Positions 33,676 through 42,546 of a stretch of 64,000 nucleotides of DNA are shown piece after piece (the first letter of the stretch is position 1; the number at the start of each line of letters is the position of its first letter). Below the pieces are notes generated by a model. The model saw only the letters and a program-made list of their open reading frames with translations, made no database searches and had not been told where the DNA came from. The DNA is taken from contig NZ_JAVREK010000026.1 of the NCBI RefSeq assembly GCF_031845375.1, forward strand, positions 31,591 to 95,590. Direction: 5' to 3'. This stretch comes from Streptomonospora wellingtoniae. GTDB lineage: Bacteria; Actinomycetota; Actinomycetes; Streptosporangiales; Streptosporangiaceae. A program made the position numbers and the translations under genes.

Positions 33676-35457
33676 GTGCGCAAAGTTCTGATCGCCAACC
33701 GGGGCGAGATCGCGGTCCGCGTCGCGCGCGCCTGCCGCGACGCCGGCATCGCCAGTGTCGCCGTCTACGCCGAACCCGATCTCGACGCCCTGCACACCAA
33801 GGTCGCCGACGAAGCCCACTCCCTGGGCGGCCGGACCCCGGCCGACACCTACCTCGACATCGACCGGATCCTCGGCGTCGCCCGGCGCACCGGCGCCGAC
33901 GCCGTCCACCCCGGCTACGGCTTCCTCGCCGAGAACGCCGGCTTCGCCCAGGCCGTCATCGACGCCGGACTCACCTGGATCGGACCGCCGCCCGCGGCCA
34001 TCGAGGCGCTGGGCGACAAGGTCGCCGCCCGCCACATCGCGCAGAAGGTCGGCGCTCCCCTGGCCCCCGGAACCTCCGACCCCGTCGCCGGGCCCGAGGA
34101 GGCCGTGGCCTTCGCCGAGGAGCACGGACTGCCCATCGCGGTCAAGGCGGCCTTCGGCGGCGGCGGGCGCGGCCTCAAGGTCGCCCGGACTCTGGAGGAG
34201 GTCCCCGAGGCCTTCGACTCGGCGGTGCGCGAGGCCACCTCGGCCTTCGGCCGCGGCGAGTGCTTCGTCGAGCGCTACCTGGACCGCCCCCGCCACGTCG
34301 AGACCCAGTGCCTGGCCGACGCGCACGGCAACGTGGTGGTCGTCTCCACCCGCGACTGCTCGCTGCAGCGCCGCCACCAGAAGCTTGTGGAGGAGGCCCC
34401 GGCGCCCTTCCTCAGCGCCGATCAGGAGCGGCTGCTCTACTCCTCGTCCAAGGCGATCCTGTCCGAGGCCGGCTACGTCGGCGCGGGCACCTGCGAGTTC
34501 CTGGTCGGCGCCGACGGCACCGTCTCCTTCCTGGAGGTCAACACCCGGCTACAGGTCGAGCACCCGGTGAGCGAGGAGGTGGCCGGCCTCGACCTGGTCC
34601 GCGAGATGCTGCGCATCGCCGACGGCGGCGAGCTGGGCTACGCCGACCCCGCGCTGCGCGGGCACTCCTTCGAGTTCCGCATCAACGCCGAAGACGCCGG
34701 GCGCAACTTCATGCCCGCACCGGGCACCATCACCGCGCTGAACCTGCCGGGCGGACCGGGCGTGCGGGTCGACACCGGTTGCGAGGCCGGGTTCACCGTC
34801 CCCCAGGCCTTCGACTCGATGGTCGCCAAGCTGGTCGTCACCGGAGCCACCCGCACCGAGGCGCTCGAACGCTCCCGCCGAGCGCTCGCCGAGTTCCAGG
34901 TCGGAGGGATGCCCACGGTCATCCCGTTCCACCTGGCCGTCGTCGCGGATCCCGCCTTCGCGCCGGCCGACCCCCGGACACCGTTCACGGTGCACACCCG
35001 CTGGATCGAGACCGAGTTCGACAACACCGTCGAGCCGTATGCGGGCTCGCCCGAGTCGGCCGAACCCGCCGAGCGCGAGCCGGTCACCGTCGAGGTCGGC
35101 GGCAAGCGCATCGAGGTCGTGCTGCCGGCCGGCCTGGGCGCCGCCGCCGACTCCGGCGGCGGTTCCGGCGGCCGCATGCGCGGCGGGCGCGCGGCGCGGC
35201 GCGGCGGCAGCACCGGGGGCACGGCGGCCGCGGCGGGCGGCGACTCCCTCGTGTCGCCCATGCAGGGCACCGTGGTCAAGGTGGTCGCCGAGGACGGCCA
35301 GGCCGTGGCCGAGGGCGATCCGGTGGTCGTGATCGAGGCGATGAAGATGGAGCAGCCGCTCACCGCGCACAAGTCGGGTGTGGTCACCGGCCTGTCGGTC
35401 GCGGCGGGCGACGGGCTGAGCAGCGGCGGCGTGGTCTGCGAGATCAAGGACGCCTGA
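33676..35457 (+). CDS. accA: Acyl-CoA carboxylase alpha subunit (biotin carboxylase plus BCCP)
   Basis: This 593-residue fusion has biotin carboxylase at residues 1-450: KVLIANRGEIAVRVARACRDAG, ATP-grasp AVKAAFGGGGRGLKVA, ECFVERYLDRPRHVETQ, EVNTRLQVEHPVSEEVAGLDLVREML. After a Gly/Arg/Ser-rich hinge (about 490-520) the C-terminal carrier domain holds the biotinylation site EAMKMEQPL. Biotin is added by the BirA encoded in this window. GTG 33676 follows AGGAGG-like AGGAGGA. A strong bidirectional hairpin follows the stop. Confidence 0.95.
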   Translation: MRKVLIANRGEIAVRVARACRDAGIASVAVYAEPDLDALHTKVADEAHSLGGRTPADTYLDIDRILGVARRTGADAVHPGYGFLAENAGFAQAVIDAGLTWIGPPPAAIEALGDKVAARHIAQKVGAPLAPGTSDPVAGPEEAVAFAEEHGLPIAVKAAFGGGGRGLKVARTLEEVPEAFDSAVREATSAFGRGECFVERYLDRPRHVETQCLADAHGNVVVVSTRDCSLQRRHQKLVEEAPAPFLSADQERLLYSSSKAILSEAGYVGAGTCEFLVGADGTVSFLEVNTRLQVEHPVSEEVAGLDLVREMLRIADGGELGYADPALRGHSFEFRINAEDAGRNFMPAPGTITALNLPGGPGVRVDTGCEAGFTVPQAFDSMVAKLVVTGATRTEALERSRRALAEFQVGGMPTVIPFHLAVVADPAFAPADPRTPFTVHTRWIETEFDNTVEPYAGSPESAEPAEREPVTVEVGGKRIEVVLPAGLGAAADSGGGSGGRMRGGRAARRGGSTGGTAAAAGGDSLVSPMQGTVVKVVAEDGQAVAEGDPVVVIEAMKMEQPLTAHKSGVVTGLSVAAGDGLSSGGVVCEIKDA

Positions 35458-35499
35458 AGCGGCGGGGCGCCCGCCGCGGCCGGGCGCCTTCCGCACGGC

Positions 35500-35562
35500 G
35501 CGGGGCCGCGGCTCGGCCGGCGGCCGGACCCGCGGCCCCGCGGCGGCCCGGGTCGGGCCGCC
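35500..35562. terminator. Double hairpin between convergent accA and sapA-like genes
   Basis: GCGGGGCCGCGG (35500-35511) pairs with CCGCGGCCCCGC (35530-35541), a 12-bp perfect stem. A second stem follows, GGCGGCCC with GGGCCGCC (35542-35562). No U-tract is needed in many actinobacterial terminators. It can serve both genes. Confidence 0.7.
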
Positions 35563-35569
35563 GCTTGCC

Positions 35570-35992
35570 TTAGCCGCAGTTGGTTCCCTTCTTGCCGCCG
35601 CTGGCTCCGTCGATGTAGCCGCCCCAGTCCACGCACCGGCCGGCGAGGTCCCACTTCACCGGACCCGCGTAGGTGGTGTAGTCGCCGCTGTCGACGATCT
35701 GCTCGCCGTACGGGCTGTCCGAGGGGCCGATGTAGGCGTTCATGTCCAGCCGCGCACCGGGGTTGTTGCGGATGGTGACGACGCAGTTCTTACCGGTGTT
35801 GCTGTTGTAGGTGAGGTACACGGTTCCCTTGCTGCCGACGTTGTCGGAGTTGACCACCACGTGGCCCGACCCGCACACGCCGTTGTAGGCCGCGGCCGAG
35901 GCGGGGACGGCCGTGGCCACCGTGGCGGTCATCGCTCCGGCGAGCGCCAGCCCGGCGGCCGCCGCGCGCTTCAGGTTCCTGCTTCTCCTCAT
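35570..35992 (-). CDS. Spore-associated protein A (SapA)-like secreted protein
   Basis: This 140-residue secreted protein has a Sec signal peptide (residues 1 to about 33, basic start MRRSRNLKR, hydrophobic core, cleavage after VPASA). The mature part AYNGVCGSGHVVVNSDNVGSKGTVYLTYNS ... NCVVTIRNNPGA ... YTTYAGPVKWDLAGRCVDWGGYI ... GTNCG closely matches the pattern of Streptomyces SapA as I recall it. Four cysteines suggest two disulfides. Function is not established; the Streptomyces protein is found on spores. ATG 35992 follows a weak GGAG. Confidence 0.82.
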   Translation of the reverse strand: MRRSRNLKRAAAAGLALAGAMTATVATAVPASAAAYNGVCGSGHVVVNSDNVGSKGTVYLTYNSNTGKNCVVTIRNNPGARLDMNAYIGPSDSPYGEQIVDSGDYTTYAGPVKWDLAGRCVDWGGYIDGASGGKKGTNCG

Positions 35993-36425
35993 TCGGACTC
36001 CGGTTCCCAGGTCCGGCCGCCGACGGGCGGCCGGTGTCCGCTCGGTGCGCCGCCCGTCGCGGCGCGTTCGGAACCTGCGACGCAGCCGGCGCCTCCGCGG
36101 CCGCCCCATTCGGGTGTGAACTAGGACACACTCGACATGGCGGACCCGCAACGCGTCGGCACCCGCCGTGTGATCCACGTGACAATCCGCGTCAGGTCGG
36201 GAATAACCGAGCGGTGGCCGCCATTGTGCTCGTTCGTGACCAACCTTTGGGGCCTGACCGTGCGACGGCACATCGACCTGTGCCGCGTCGCCTCCCAGGC
36301 ATGTCGCCTCGCCTGACGCTCCGAGCCCCGTTCCCGGAGCGCGGGCCGACCGGCCGCGCTCATCTCCCCGCGGCGCCCCCGCCATCAGCCGGGCGCCCCG
36401 TCACGTCCCGACCAGGAGTCACACC
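35993..36425. promoter_or_regulatory. 433-bp divergent region between sapA-like and symporter genes
   Basis: Both genes start outward from here, so two promoters are expected. The stretch around 36115-36250 is less GC-rich and holds TGTGATCCACGTGACA, a loose inverted repeat that might bind a regulator. The symporter has AGGAG at its GTG start. No gene is supported. Confidence 0.4.
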
Positions 36426-37898
36426 GTGCTATCCGCACTCAGGCGCATACCCTTCGCCGTCCAAGTCCTCGCCGCGCTGGTCGTCGGCGTCGCCCTGGGC
36501 GTGGTCGCCCGCCAACTGGGCGGCACCGCCGAGGATCCCAACTGGCTCGCGCTGACCCTCGACACCATCGGCTCCACGTTCGTCACGCTGCTGACCACGA
36601 TCGTGCCCCCGCTGATCCTGCTGGCGGTCGTCTCGTCCATCGCCAACCTGCGCAACACCACCAACGCCGCGCGGCTCGCCGGACAGACCCTGCTGTGGTT
36701 CGCCGCCACCGCACTGATCGCGGTGGCCATCGGCATCGGACTGGGGCTGCTCTTCCAGCCCGGCGTGAACAGCGGCGTCGACGCCGGGACCGCGCAGGCG
36801 CCCGACACCGGCTCCCAGGGCTCCTGGCTGGCGTTCCTGGAGAGCCTGGTTCCCGCCAACTTCCTCGGGCTGACGGCCGGCACCTCCGAGGAGGCCGGCG
36901 CGCTGACCACCAGCCTCGACTTCAACGCACTGCAGCTCATCGTCATCGCGATCGCGCTCGGAGTCGCAGCGGTGCGCGTGGGTTCGGCCGCAGAACCGTT
37001 CCTGGCCTTCACCCGCTCGGCGCTGAGCGTCGTGCTGAAGGTGCTGTGGTGGGTCATCCGGCTCGCCCCGCTGGGCACCGTCGGCCTGCTGGGCAACGCG
37101 GTCTACAGCTACGGCTGGACCACCGTGGGCGCCCTCGGGCGGTTCGCGCTGGCGATCTACGTCGGCCTCGCGCTGGTGCTGCTGGTCGTCTACCCCGTGC
37201 TCGCGCGCGTGCACGGCCTCTCGCCGCTGAAGTTCCTCACCGGGGTGTGGCCGGCGGTGCAGCTCGGGTTCGTCTCGCGCTCCTCGATGGGCACGATGCC
37301 GGTGACCGAGCGCGTGGCCGAGGCCAACTTCGGCGTGCCGCGACACTACGCGGCCTTCGCCGTCCCCTTCGGCGCGACCACCAAGATGGACGGCTGCGCC
37401 GCGATCTATCCGGCGATCGCCGCGATCTTCGTCTCGCAGTTCTACGGCGTCCCGCTGAACCTGACCGACTACCTGCTCATCGTGTTCGTGTCGGTGATCG
37501 GCTCGGCGGCGACCGCCGGCACCACAGGCGCGACGGTCATGCTCACTCTCACGCTGTCGACGGTGGGCCTGCCACTGGAGGGCGTCGGCCTGCTGCTGGC
37601 GGTCGACCCGATCCTCGACATGGGCCGCACCGCGGTGAACGTGGCCGGCCAGGCGTTCGTCCCAGCGCTGGTCGCCAAGCGCGAGCGGATGATGGACGTG
37701 GCCCGCTTCCACTCCCCGCGCGGCCTCGGCGGCTTCGTCGCCCCCGACACCGTCGAGGAGGCGGGCGACGGCGGCGGCGAGAGCGCCGACGGCGGCGGGG
37801 CACGCGAGGGCGCCGCGGACGGCGCCGGCGACGAACCGGGGGGCACCGGCGCCGAGCGCCCGGCCGCGCCGGTCGGCGGGTCGGGCACCGCCACCTGA
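36426..37898 (+). CDS. Dicarboxylate/amino acid:cation symporter (DAACS)
   Basis: This 490-residue membrane transporter of the GltP/DctA fold has about eight helices plus re-entrant loops. Visible motifs are FVTLLTTIVPPLILLAVVSSIANL, the serine-rich loop VSRSSMGTMPVTERVAE (HP1), TTKMDGCAAIYPAIAAIF (TM7 DG site) and DPILDMGRTAVNVAGQA (TM8). It probably couples Na+ or H+ to uptake of glutamate, aspartate or C4-dicarboxylates. The C-terminal 60 residues are Gly/Asp/Ala-rich and disordered. GTG 36426 follows AGGAG. Confidence 0.92.
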   Translation: MLSALRRIPFAVQVLAALVVGVALGVVARQLGGTAEDPNWLALTLDTIGSTFVTLLTTIVPPLILLAVVSSIANLRNTTNAARLAGQTLLWFAATALIAVAIGIGLGLLFQPGVNSGVDAGTAQAPDTGSQGSWLAFLESLVPANFLGLTAGTSEEAGALTTSLDFNALQLIVIAIALGVAAVRVGSAAEPFLAFTRSALSVVLKVLWWVIRLAPLGTVGLLGNAVYSYGWTTVGALGRFALAIYVGLALVLLVVYPVLARVHGLSPLKFLTGVWPAVQLGFVSRSSMGTMPVTERVAEANFGVPRHYAAFAVPFGATTKMDGCAAIYPAIAAIFVSQFYGVPLNLTDYLLIVFVSVIGSAATAGTTGATVMLTLTLSTVGLPLEGVGLLLAVDPILDMGRTAVNVAGQAFVPALVAKRERMMDVARFHSPRGLGGFVAPDTVEEAGDGGGESADGGGAREGAADGAGDEPGGTGAERPAAPVGGSGTAT

Positions 37899-38040
37899 CC
37901 GGACCGCCGAGACGCACCGTACGGGCGGCCCGCCGCTGCGGCGGGTCGCCCGTAGTCTTGGAGACGGCACGCCGCTCCGGCGGGAACCTTCCAGCCGCCC
38001 TGTTCGTCTTGAGTGAGTGAGGGAGGCGAGAGGAACGATC

Positions 38041-39312
38041 ATGTTGCGCCGCTTGGTAGTACCCGCCCTGCTCGCAGCAGGGTTGTCCGCTATGGCGATG
38101 GCCCCGGCCAGCGCCGACACCGTTCCGGCGTCCGGCGAGGTCGTCGATGCGCTGCGGAACGACAACGTCTTTATCGACCCCGACATCACGACCGACCAGC
38201 TGCCCCAGGCCGAACGGGACACGCTGGCCGACGCCGCCGACTCCGCGGCGAACCCCACGTACTACGTGGTCCTCTCTTCGGGCACGCTGAACTCCGAGGC
38301 GAGCGTCGGCAACTACCTCGACGGGATCCAGTCGGAGGTCGGCGACGGCACCTATGCGGTGCTGGCCGGCTCACAGGAGCTGGTGGTCGACTCCACCGAG
38401 CTGAGCGCCTCTGACAACCAGGCGCTGGAGGAGGAGCTGCTTTCGCAGAACCAGGGCCAGATCGACACTCTGGTCGCCGTTCCCGACGCCGTCGAGGACC
38501 AGCAGTCCGCCGACGCCGCCTCCGGCGTCTTCGGGGCCATGCTGCTGGGCCTGCTGGTGCTGGCAGTGGCCGGCGGCGGGTTCTTCCTCTACCGCGGCAA
38601 GAAGCGCCGCGACGAGCAGAAGGCCAAGCAGCTGGCCGAGATCAAGCAGATGGCCAACGAGGACGTCGTGCGGCTGGGCGAGGACATCGCCCGCCTGGAG
38701 ATCGACGTCTCCAAGGTCGACGAGGACACGCGCACCGACTACAGCCGCGCGATGGACTCCTACGACCGCGCCAAGGCCACGCTCGACACCATCCGCGAGC
38801 CCGACCAGGTGCAGCAGGTCACCAACGCGCTTGAGGACGGCCGCTACTACATGGTCGCGACCCGCGCCCGGATGAGCGGCGAGCCGGTGCCCGAGCGGCG
38901 CCAGCCCTGCTTCTTCAACCCGCAGCACGGGCCGTCGGAGCAGGACGTCCTGTGGGCTCCCCCGGGCGGCACCAACCGGTCCGTCCCGGCCTGCCCCGCA
39001 TGTGCGCAGGCCGTGCTCTCCGGGCACGACCCCGACGTCCGCCTGGTCGAGGTCGACGGCCGCCGCCGTCCCTACTACGACGCCGGCCCCGCCTACGCCC
39101 CCTACGCGGGCGGCTACTTCGGCATGGACATGATGATGGGCATGTTCACCGGCATGATGATGGGCTCCATGATGGGGTCGATGATGGGCGGAGGCATGAT
39201 GGGCGCCGGCATGGGTGACATGGGCGGCGGCGACATGGGTGGAGGCGACTTCGGCGGAGGCGGCGACTTCGGCGGATTCGGCGGAGGCGACTTCGGGGGC
39301 TTCGACTTCTAG
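38041..39312 (+). CDS. Membrane protein with signal peptide, CxxC motif and Met/Gly-rich tail
   Basis: This 423-residue protein has a signal peptide at 1-25 (cleavage near ASADT). An outer domain resembling TPM-type folds follows (NPTYYVVLSSGTLNSEASVGNYLDGI). A single membrane helix lies at about 162-184, then a charged coiled coil, a CFFNPQHGPSEQDVLWAPPGG segment, a CPAC pair (about 316-319), and a tail from about 360 with many Met and then Gly/Asp/Phe repeats. Met-rich runs suggest metal (copper) binding or a low-complexity assembly; neither is proven. Homologues exist in other actinomycetes, from memory, without function. Confidence 0.8.
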   Translation: MLRRLVVPALLAAGLSAMAMAPASADTVPASGEVVDALRNDNVFIDPDITTDQLPQAERDTLADAADSAANPTYYVVLSSGTLNSEASVGNYLDGIQSEVGDGTYAVLAGSQELVVDSTELSASDNQALEEELLSQNQGQIDTLVAVPDAVEDQQSADAASGVFGAMLLGLLVLAVAGGGFFLYRGKKRRDEQKAKQLAEIKQMANEDVVRLGEDIARLEIDVSKVDEDTRTDYSRAMDSYDRAKATLDTIREPDQVQQVTNALEDGRYYMVATRARMSGEPVPERRQPCFFNPQHGPSEQDVLWAPPGGTNRSVPACPACAQAVLSGHDPDVRLVEVDGRRRPYYDAGPAYAPYAGGYFGMDMMMGMFTGMMMGSMMGSMMGGGMMGAGMGDMGGGDMGGGDFGGGGDFGGFGGGDFGGFDF

Positions 39313-39348
39313 GCTCCCGGCGAGCGCGCTCGCGTCCTTCACATGACG

Positions 39349-39377
39349 ACGGCCCCGGCTGCGTGCCGGGGCCGTTT
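39349..39377 (+). terminator. Intrinsic terminator after the Met-rich protein gene
   Basis: ACGGCCCCGG (39349-39358) pairs with CCGGGGCCGT (39366-39375), followed by TT. The 10-bp GC-rich stem lies about 36 bp after the stop codon. Confidence 0.8.
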
Positions 39378-39519
39378 CCGTGTCCGGGCGGCCTGCCCGG
39401 TCCGCCTGGTCCGCGTTCATCGCGGCCGGTCGGGCACGGCGGCCAGTGCGCCCGCGCAGACGCGGGCGCGGGCGCGGACGCACGCAGATCGGGCAGCGTA
39501 CCCGCGGGCCGGGGACGAG

Positions 39520-40899
39520 CTACTCGGGGGAGGCCTGCATCAGCGAGCGCGCCGCCTCGGTGACGCTGCCCGAAAGCGACGGATAGACCGCGAAGGTGTG
39601 CGCGAGGTCGTCGACGGTGAGCCGCTGCTGAACGGCCACCGACACCGCCAGGATCAGCTCGCTGGCGCGCGGACCGACGATGACGCCGCCCATGACGATC
39701 CCCGTGTGCTGGCGGCAGATCAGCTTGACGAACCCGTCCTTGCTGTTGGTCATCTTCGCGCGCGGGTTGGTGTCCAGCGGCAGGTTGACCACGCGCGCGT
39801 CGATCCGTCCGCTGCGTACGTCGCCCTCGGTGGCGCCCACCGAGGCCAGTTCGGGGTGGGTGAAAACGGTCGAGGCCACGGTGGACAGCTTCAGCGGCGA
39901 CACGGCCTCGCCCAGCGCGTGCCACATCGCGATGCGGCCCTGCATCGCCGCGACCGACGCCAGCATGTTCACGCCGGTGCAGTCGCCGGCGGCGTAGACC
40001 CCGGACGTGGAGGTGCGCGAGACCCGGTCGACCTGGACGAACCCGCCGTCGTCCAGCCGGACGCCGACCTCCTCAAGCCCGAGGTCCGCCGTGTTGGGGA
40101 TCATGCCCACCGTCATGAGGCAGTGGCTGCCCTCGACGGTGCGGCCGTCGGACAGGGTCACCAGCACGCCGTCGCCGGTGTTGGCGACCGACTCGGCGCG
40201 GGTCTTGCTCAGCACGGTCATGCCCAGGCGGCGGAACACGCCCTCCAACACCTCGGCGGCGTCGGCGTCCTGGGTGGGCATCACGCGTTCGCGCGAGGAG
40301 ACCAGCGTGACCTCCGAGCCCAGCCCCTGGTAGGCGTTGGCGAACTCGGCGCCGGTGACGCCCGAACCCACCACGATCAGCTTCTCCGGCAGCCGGTCCA
40401 GGTCGTAGAGGTGGCGCCAGGTGAGGATGCGCTCGCCGTCGGGCTTGGCCGAGGGCAGCTCGCGCGGGTGGGCCCCGGTAGCCACCAGGACCACGTCGGC
40501 CCGGATCCGCCGGTCGCCCACGGCGACGATCTTGGGATCGACCAGGCGCGCCTCGCCCGGGATCACCTCGACGCCCTCCTTGACCACGCGCGCGGCGGTG
40601 TCGTCGGACTGCGCCTGGGCCAGGCGCTTCACACGGGCGTCGACGGTCGCGAGGTCCACCGACACCCCGGGCCGGCCGTCACTCTCGGCGACGTCGATCC
40701 CCAGCCTCGCGGCCTCCCGGACATAGGTGGAGCGCACCGACGTCGCGATCAGGGTCTTGGAGGGGACGCAGTCGGTCAGAACGCAGGCTCCGCCGATCCC
40801 GTCGCGGTCCACGATCGTCACGTCCGCACCGAGTTGGACGGCGACTAGCGCCGCCTCATAGCCCCCCGGGCCGCCACCGATGATCACGACCTTGGTCAC
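39520..40899 (-). CDS. lpdA: NAD(P)H-quinone dehydrogenase / flavoprotein disulfide reductase family (LpdA)
   Basis: This 459-residue FAD protein has VVIIGGGPGGYEAALVAVQLGADVTIVD, NAD-binding LIVVGSGVTGAEFANAYQGLG, FAD-binding GVYAAGDCTGVNMLASVAAMQGR and the dimerisation domain. At the usual CxxxxC redox site it reads GGACVLTDCVPSKT, so the classical lipoamide disulfide spacing is not kept, as in mycobacterial LpdA (Rv3303c), which reduces quinones. The match to that protein is strong along its length. GTG 40899 follows AAGGGAG. It is divergent from the cyclotransferase gene. Confidence 0.92.
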   Translation of the reverse strand: MTKVVIIGGGPGGYEAALVAVQLGADVTIVDRDGIGGACVLTDCVPSKTLIATSVRSTYVREAARLGIDVAESDGRPGVSVDLATVDARVKRLAQAQSDDTAARVVKEGVEVIPGEARLVDPKIVAVGDRRIRADVVLVATGAHPRELPSAKPDGERILTWRHLYDLDRLPEKLIVVGSGVTGAEFANAYQGLGSEVTLVSSRERVMPTQDADAAEVLEGVFRRLGMTVLSKTRAESVANTGDGVLVTLSDGRTVEGSHCLMTVGMIPNTADLGLEEVGVRLDDGGFVQVDRVSRTSTSGVYAAGDCTGVNMLASVAAMQGRIAMWHALGEAVSPLKLSTVASTVFTHPELASVGATEGDVRSGRIDARVVNLPLDTNPRAKMTNSKDGFVKLICRQHTGIVMGGVIVGPRASELILAVSVAVQQRLTVDDLAHTFAVYPSLSGSVTEAARSLMQASPE

Positions 40900-41055
40900 G
40901 TCTGCTTCACTCCCTTGGGCCGGCGCGCGCGTCGAAGCGCCGCTGCCTCGTGGGCCGCCGCCCGGAACGTCTCTGCTCTGCCGTCTACCCATTGTCCGCC
41001 ATGCCGGGCGGCGGAATTCGCAACGGGGGCGAGCGGGCGTGCTTACGATGGCGCC

Positions 41056-41511
41056 GTGGCTCTCTACGCCGCTTACGGCTGCAACCTCGATCCCGATCAG
41101 ATGGCGGTGCGGGCTCGGCGCTCACCCCTGTGGACCACCGGCTGGCTGGACGGCTGGCGGCTGACCTTCGGGGGCGCGTCCGGGCCGTGGGGCGGCGCAC
41201 TGGCCACGATCGCCGAGCAGAGCGGGGCGAGCGTCTTCGTCGCCCTCTACGACGTCCCCGAATGCGACGAAGCCCACGTCGACGCCTGCGCGGGCGCCGG
41301 GTTCGGCATCTATACGCGCGTGCGGGTGCGGGCGAGCACCCTGCTCGAAGGCGAGGCCGCCGCCTGGACCCATGTGCTCGACGACTACGAGGGCGGGCTG
41401 CCGTCGGCGCTGTACCTTTCGATGCTCGCCGACGCCGCCGAGAAGGCGGGGGCTCCCCCGTTCTATCCGGAGGAGCTGCGCTCGCGGCCCTGCGCCCCCT
41501 CCCGCTCTTAG
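41056..41511 (+). CDS. Gamma-glutamylcyclotransferase-like protein
   Basis: This 151-residue protein opens with the GGCT-fold signature ALYAAYGCNLDPDQMAVRA, then GWLDGWRLTFGGASG and VFVALYDVPECDEAHVDACAG. The fold cleaves gamma-glutamyl amines or peptides to 5-oxoproline. The usual catalytic Glu would be in the central strand region (DVPECDEAHVD); assignment is tentative. GTG 41056 lacks a strong ribosome binding site. It lies between lpdA and PNP, a neighbourhood I recall from Streptomyces. Confidence 0.83.
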   Translation: MALYAAYGCNLDPDQMAVRARRSPLWTTGWLDGWRLTFGGASGPWGGALATIAEQSGASVFVALYDVPECDEAHVDACAGAGFGIYTRVRVRASTLLEGEAAAWTHVLDDYEGGLPSALYLSMLADAAEKAGAPPFYPEELRSRPCAPSRS

Positions 41512-41525
41512 CTCAAATCACCGTT

Positions 41526-41580
41526 GATCTTGTAGCTATCGCAAATGGAAATCGCTTTCCTTCACGATAGCTACAAGATC
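41526..41580 (+). repeat. 55-bp double-hairpin repeat, copy 5
   Basis: The outer 16-bp arms pair perfectly (GATCTTGTAGCTATCG with CGATAGCTACAAGATC) and extend with CGTT/AACG. The centre is GGAAATCGCTTTCC. It lies 15 bp after the cyclotransferase stop. The right flank GCGGTTTGGGGCCCCGCGGAC is the conserved tail. Confidence 0.92.
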
Positions 41581-41715
41581 AACGCGGTTTGGGGCCCCGC
41601 GGACCCGCGATCACCCGGTTGCGGCCCAAGCGGGTCGCGCCGGTTCCGGGCGATCTGGAACACGCTGCGTTGCGTTCCGAAACTGGTCGACTACACAGGG
41701 GTACTCTCCGGAGAT

Positions 41716-42546
41716 GTGAGCGAATCCACGCAAGTGCGCCTAACGACCGGGACCGCCCAGGCCAAGGAACGGGCCGTCGAGGCGGCGAACGAACTCAAGT
41801 CCCGCACCGGTGCCGACTCCTTCGACGCGGTGGTCATCCTCGGCTCGGGATGGGCTGGCGCGGCCGACACGCTCGGCATCGCCGACGTCGAGCTGGACGT
41901 GACCGATCTGCCGGGGTTCGTCGCGCCCACCGCGGCGGGCCACGGCTCGACCGTGCGCAGCGCATGGGCGGGTGAGAAGCGCGTCGCGGTGTTCAGCGGA
42001 CGCACCCACCTCTACGAGGAGCACGACCCGATGCGGATCGTCCACGCGGTCCGCACGGGCATCGCGGCCGGCGCGTCGATCGTGGTCCTCACGGGCGCGG
42101 CCGGGTCGCTGCGCGCCGACTTCTCGGTGGGCCAACCGATCGTCGTGCGCGACCACATCAACCTGACCTCGACCTCGCCGCTGGCGGGTCCGGACTTCGT
42201 GGACCTGACCGAGGCCTACAGCCCGCGGCTGCGCACCCTGGCCCGCGAGGTGGCCCCGTCGCTGACCGAAGGCGTCTACGCATCGCTGCTGGGTCCGCAG
42301 TTCCAGACCCCGGCCGAGCTGGCGATGCTGCGGGTGGCTGGCGCCGACCTGGTGGGGCGCTCGTTCGCGCTGGAGACCATCGCGGCCGTGGAGATGGGCG
42401 CGGAGGTGCTCGGGCTGTCGGTGGTCAGCAACGACGCCATCGGCGCGGTCTTCGAGCCGTTCGACTCGCTCAGGGCGCTGGAGGTCATCCAGCGGCGCAC
42501 GCAGCGCCTGGGCGAGCTCCTGCACGAGACGATCTCGCAGGCCTGA
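41716..42546 (+). CDS. Purine-nucleoside phosphorylase
   Basis: This 276-residue class II (trimeric) PNP splits purine nucleosides with phosphate. It has VVILGSGWAGAADTLG, GHGSTVRSAWAGEKRVAVFSGRTHLYEEHDP, VVLTGAAGSLRADFSVGQPIVV, YASLLGPQFQTPAELAMLR and LETIAAVEMGAEVLGLSVVSNDA, whose Glu and Asn bind the purine. GTG 41716 follows CCGGAG. Together with adenosine deaminase (43718-44818) it forms a purine salvage pair in this stretch. Confidence 0.94.
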   Translation: MSESTQVRLTTGTAQAKERAVEAANELKSRTGADSFDAVVILGSGWAGAADTLGIADVELDVTDLPGFVAPTAAGHGSTVRSAWAGEKRVAVFSGRTHLYEEHDPMRIVHAVRTGIAAGASIVVLTGAAGSLRADFSVGQPIVVRDHINLTSTSPLAGPDFVDLTEAYSPRLRTLAREVAPSLTEGVYASLLGPQFQTPAELAMLRVAGADLVGRSFALETIAAVEMGAEVLGLSVVSNDAIGAVFEPFDSLRALEVIQRRTQRLGELLHETISQA

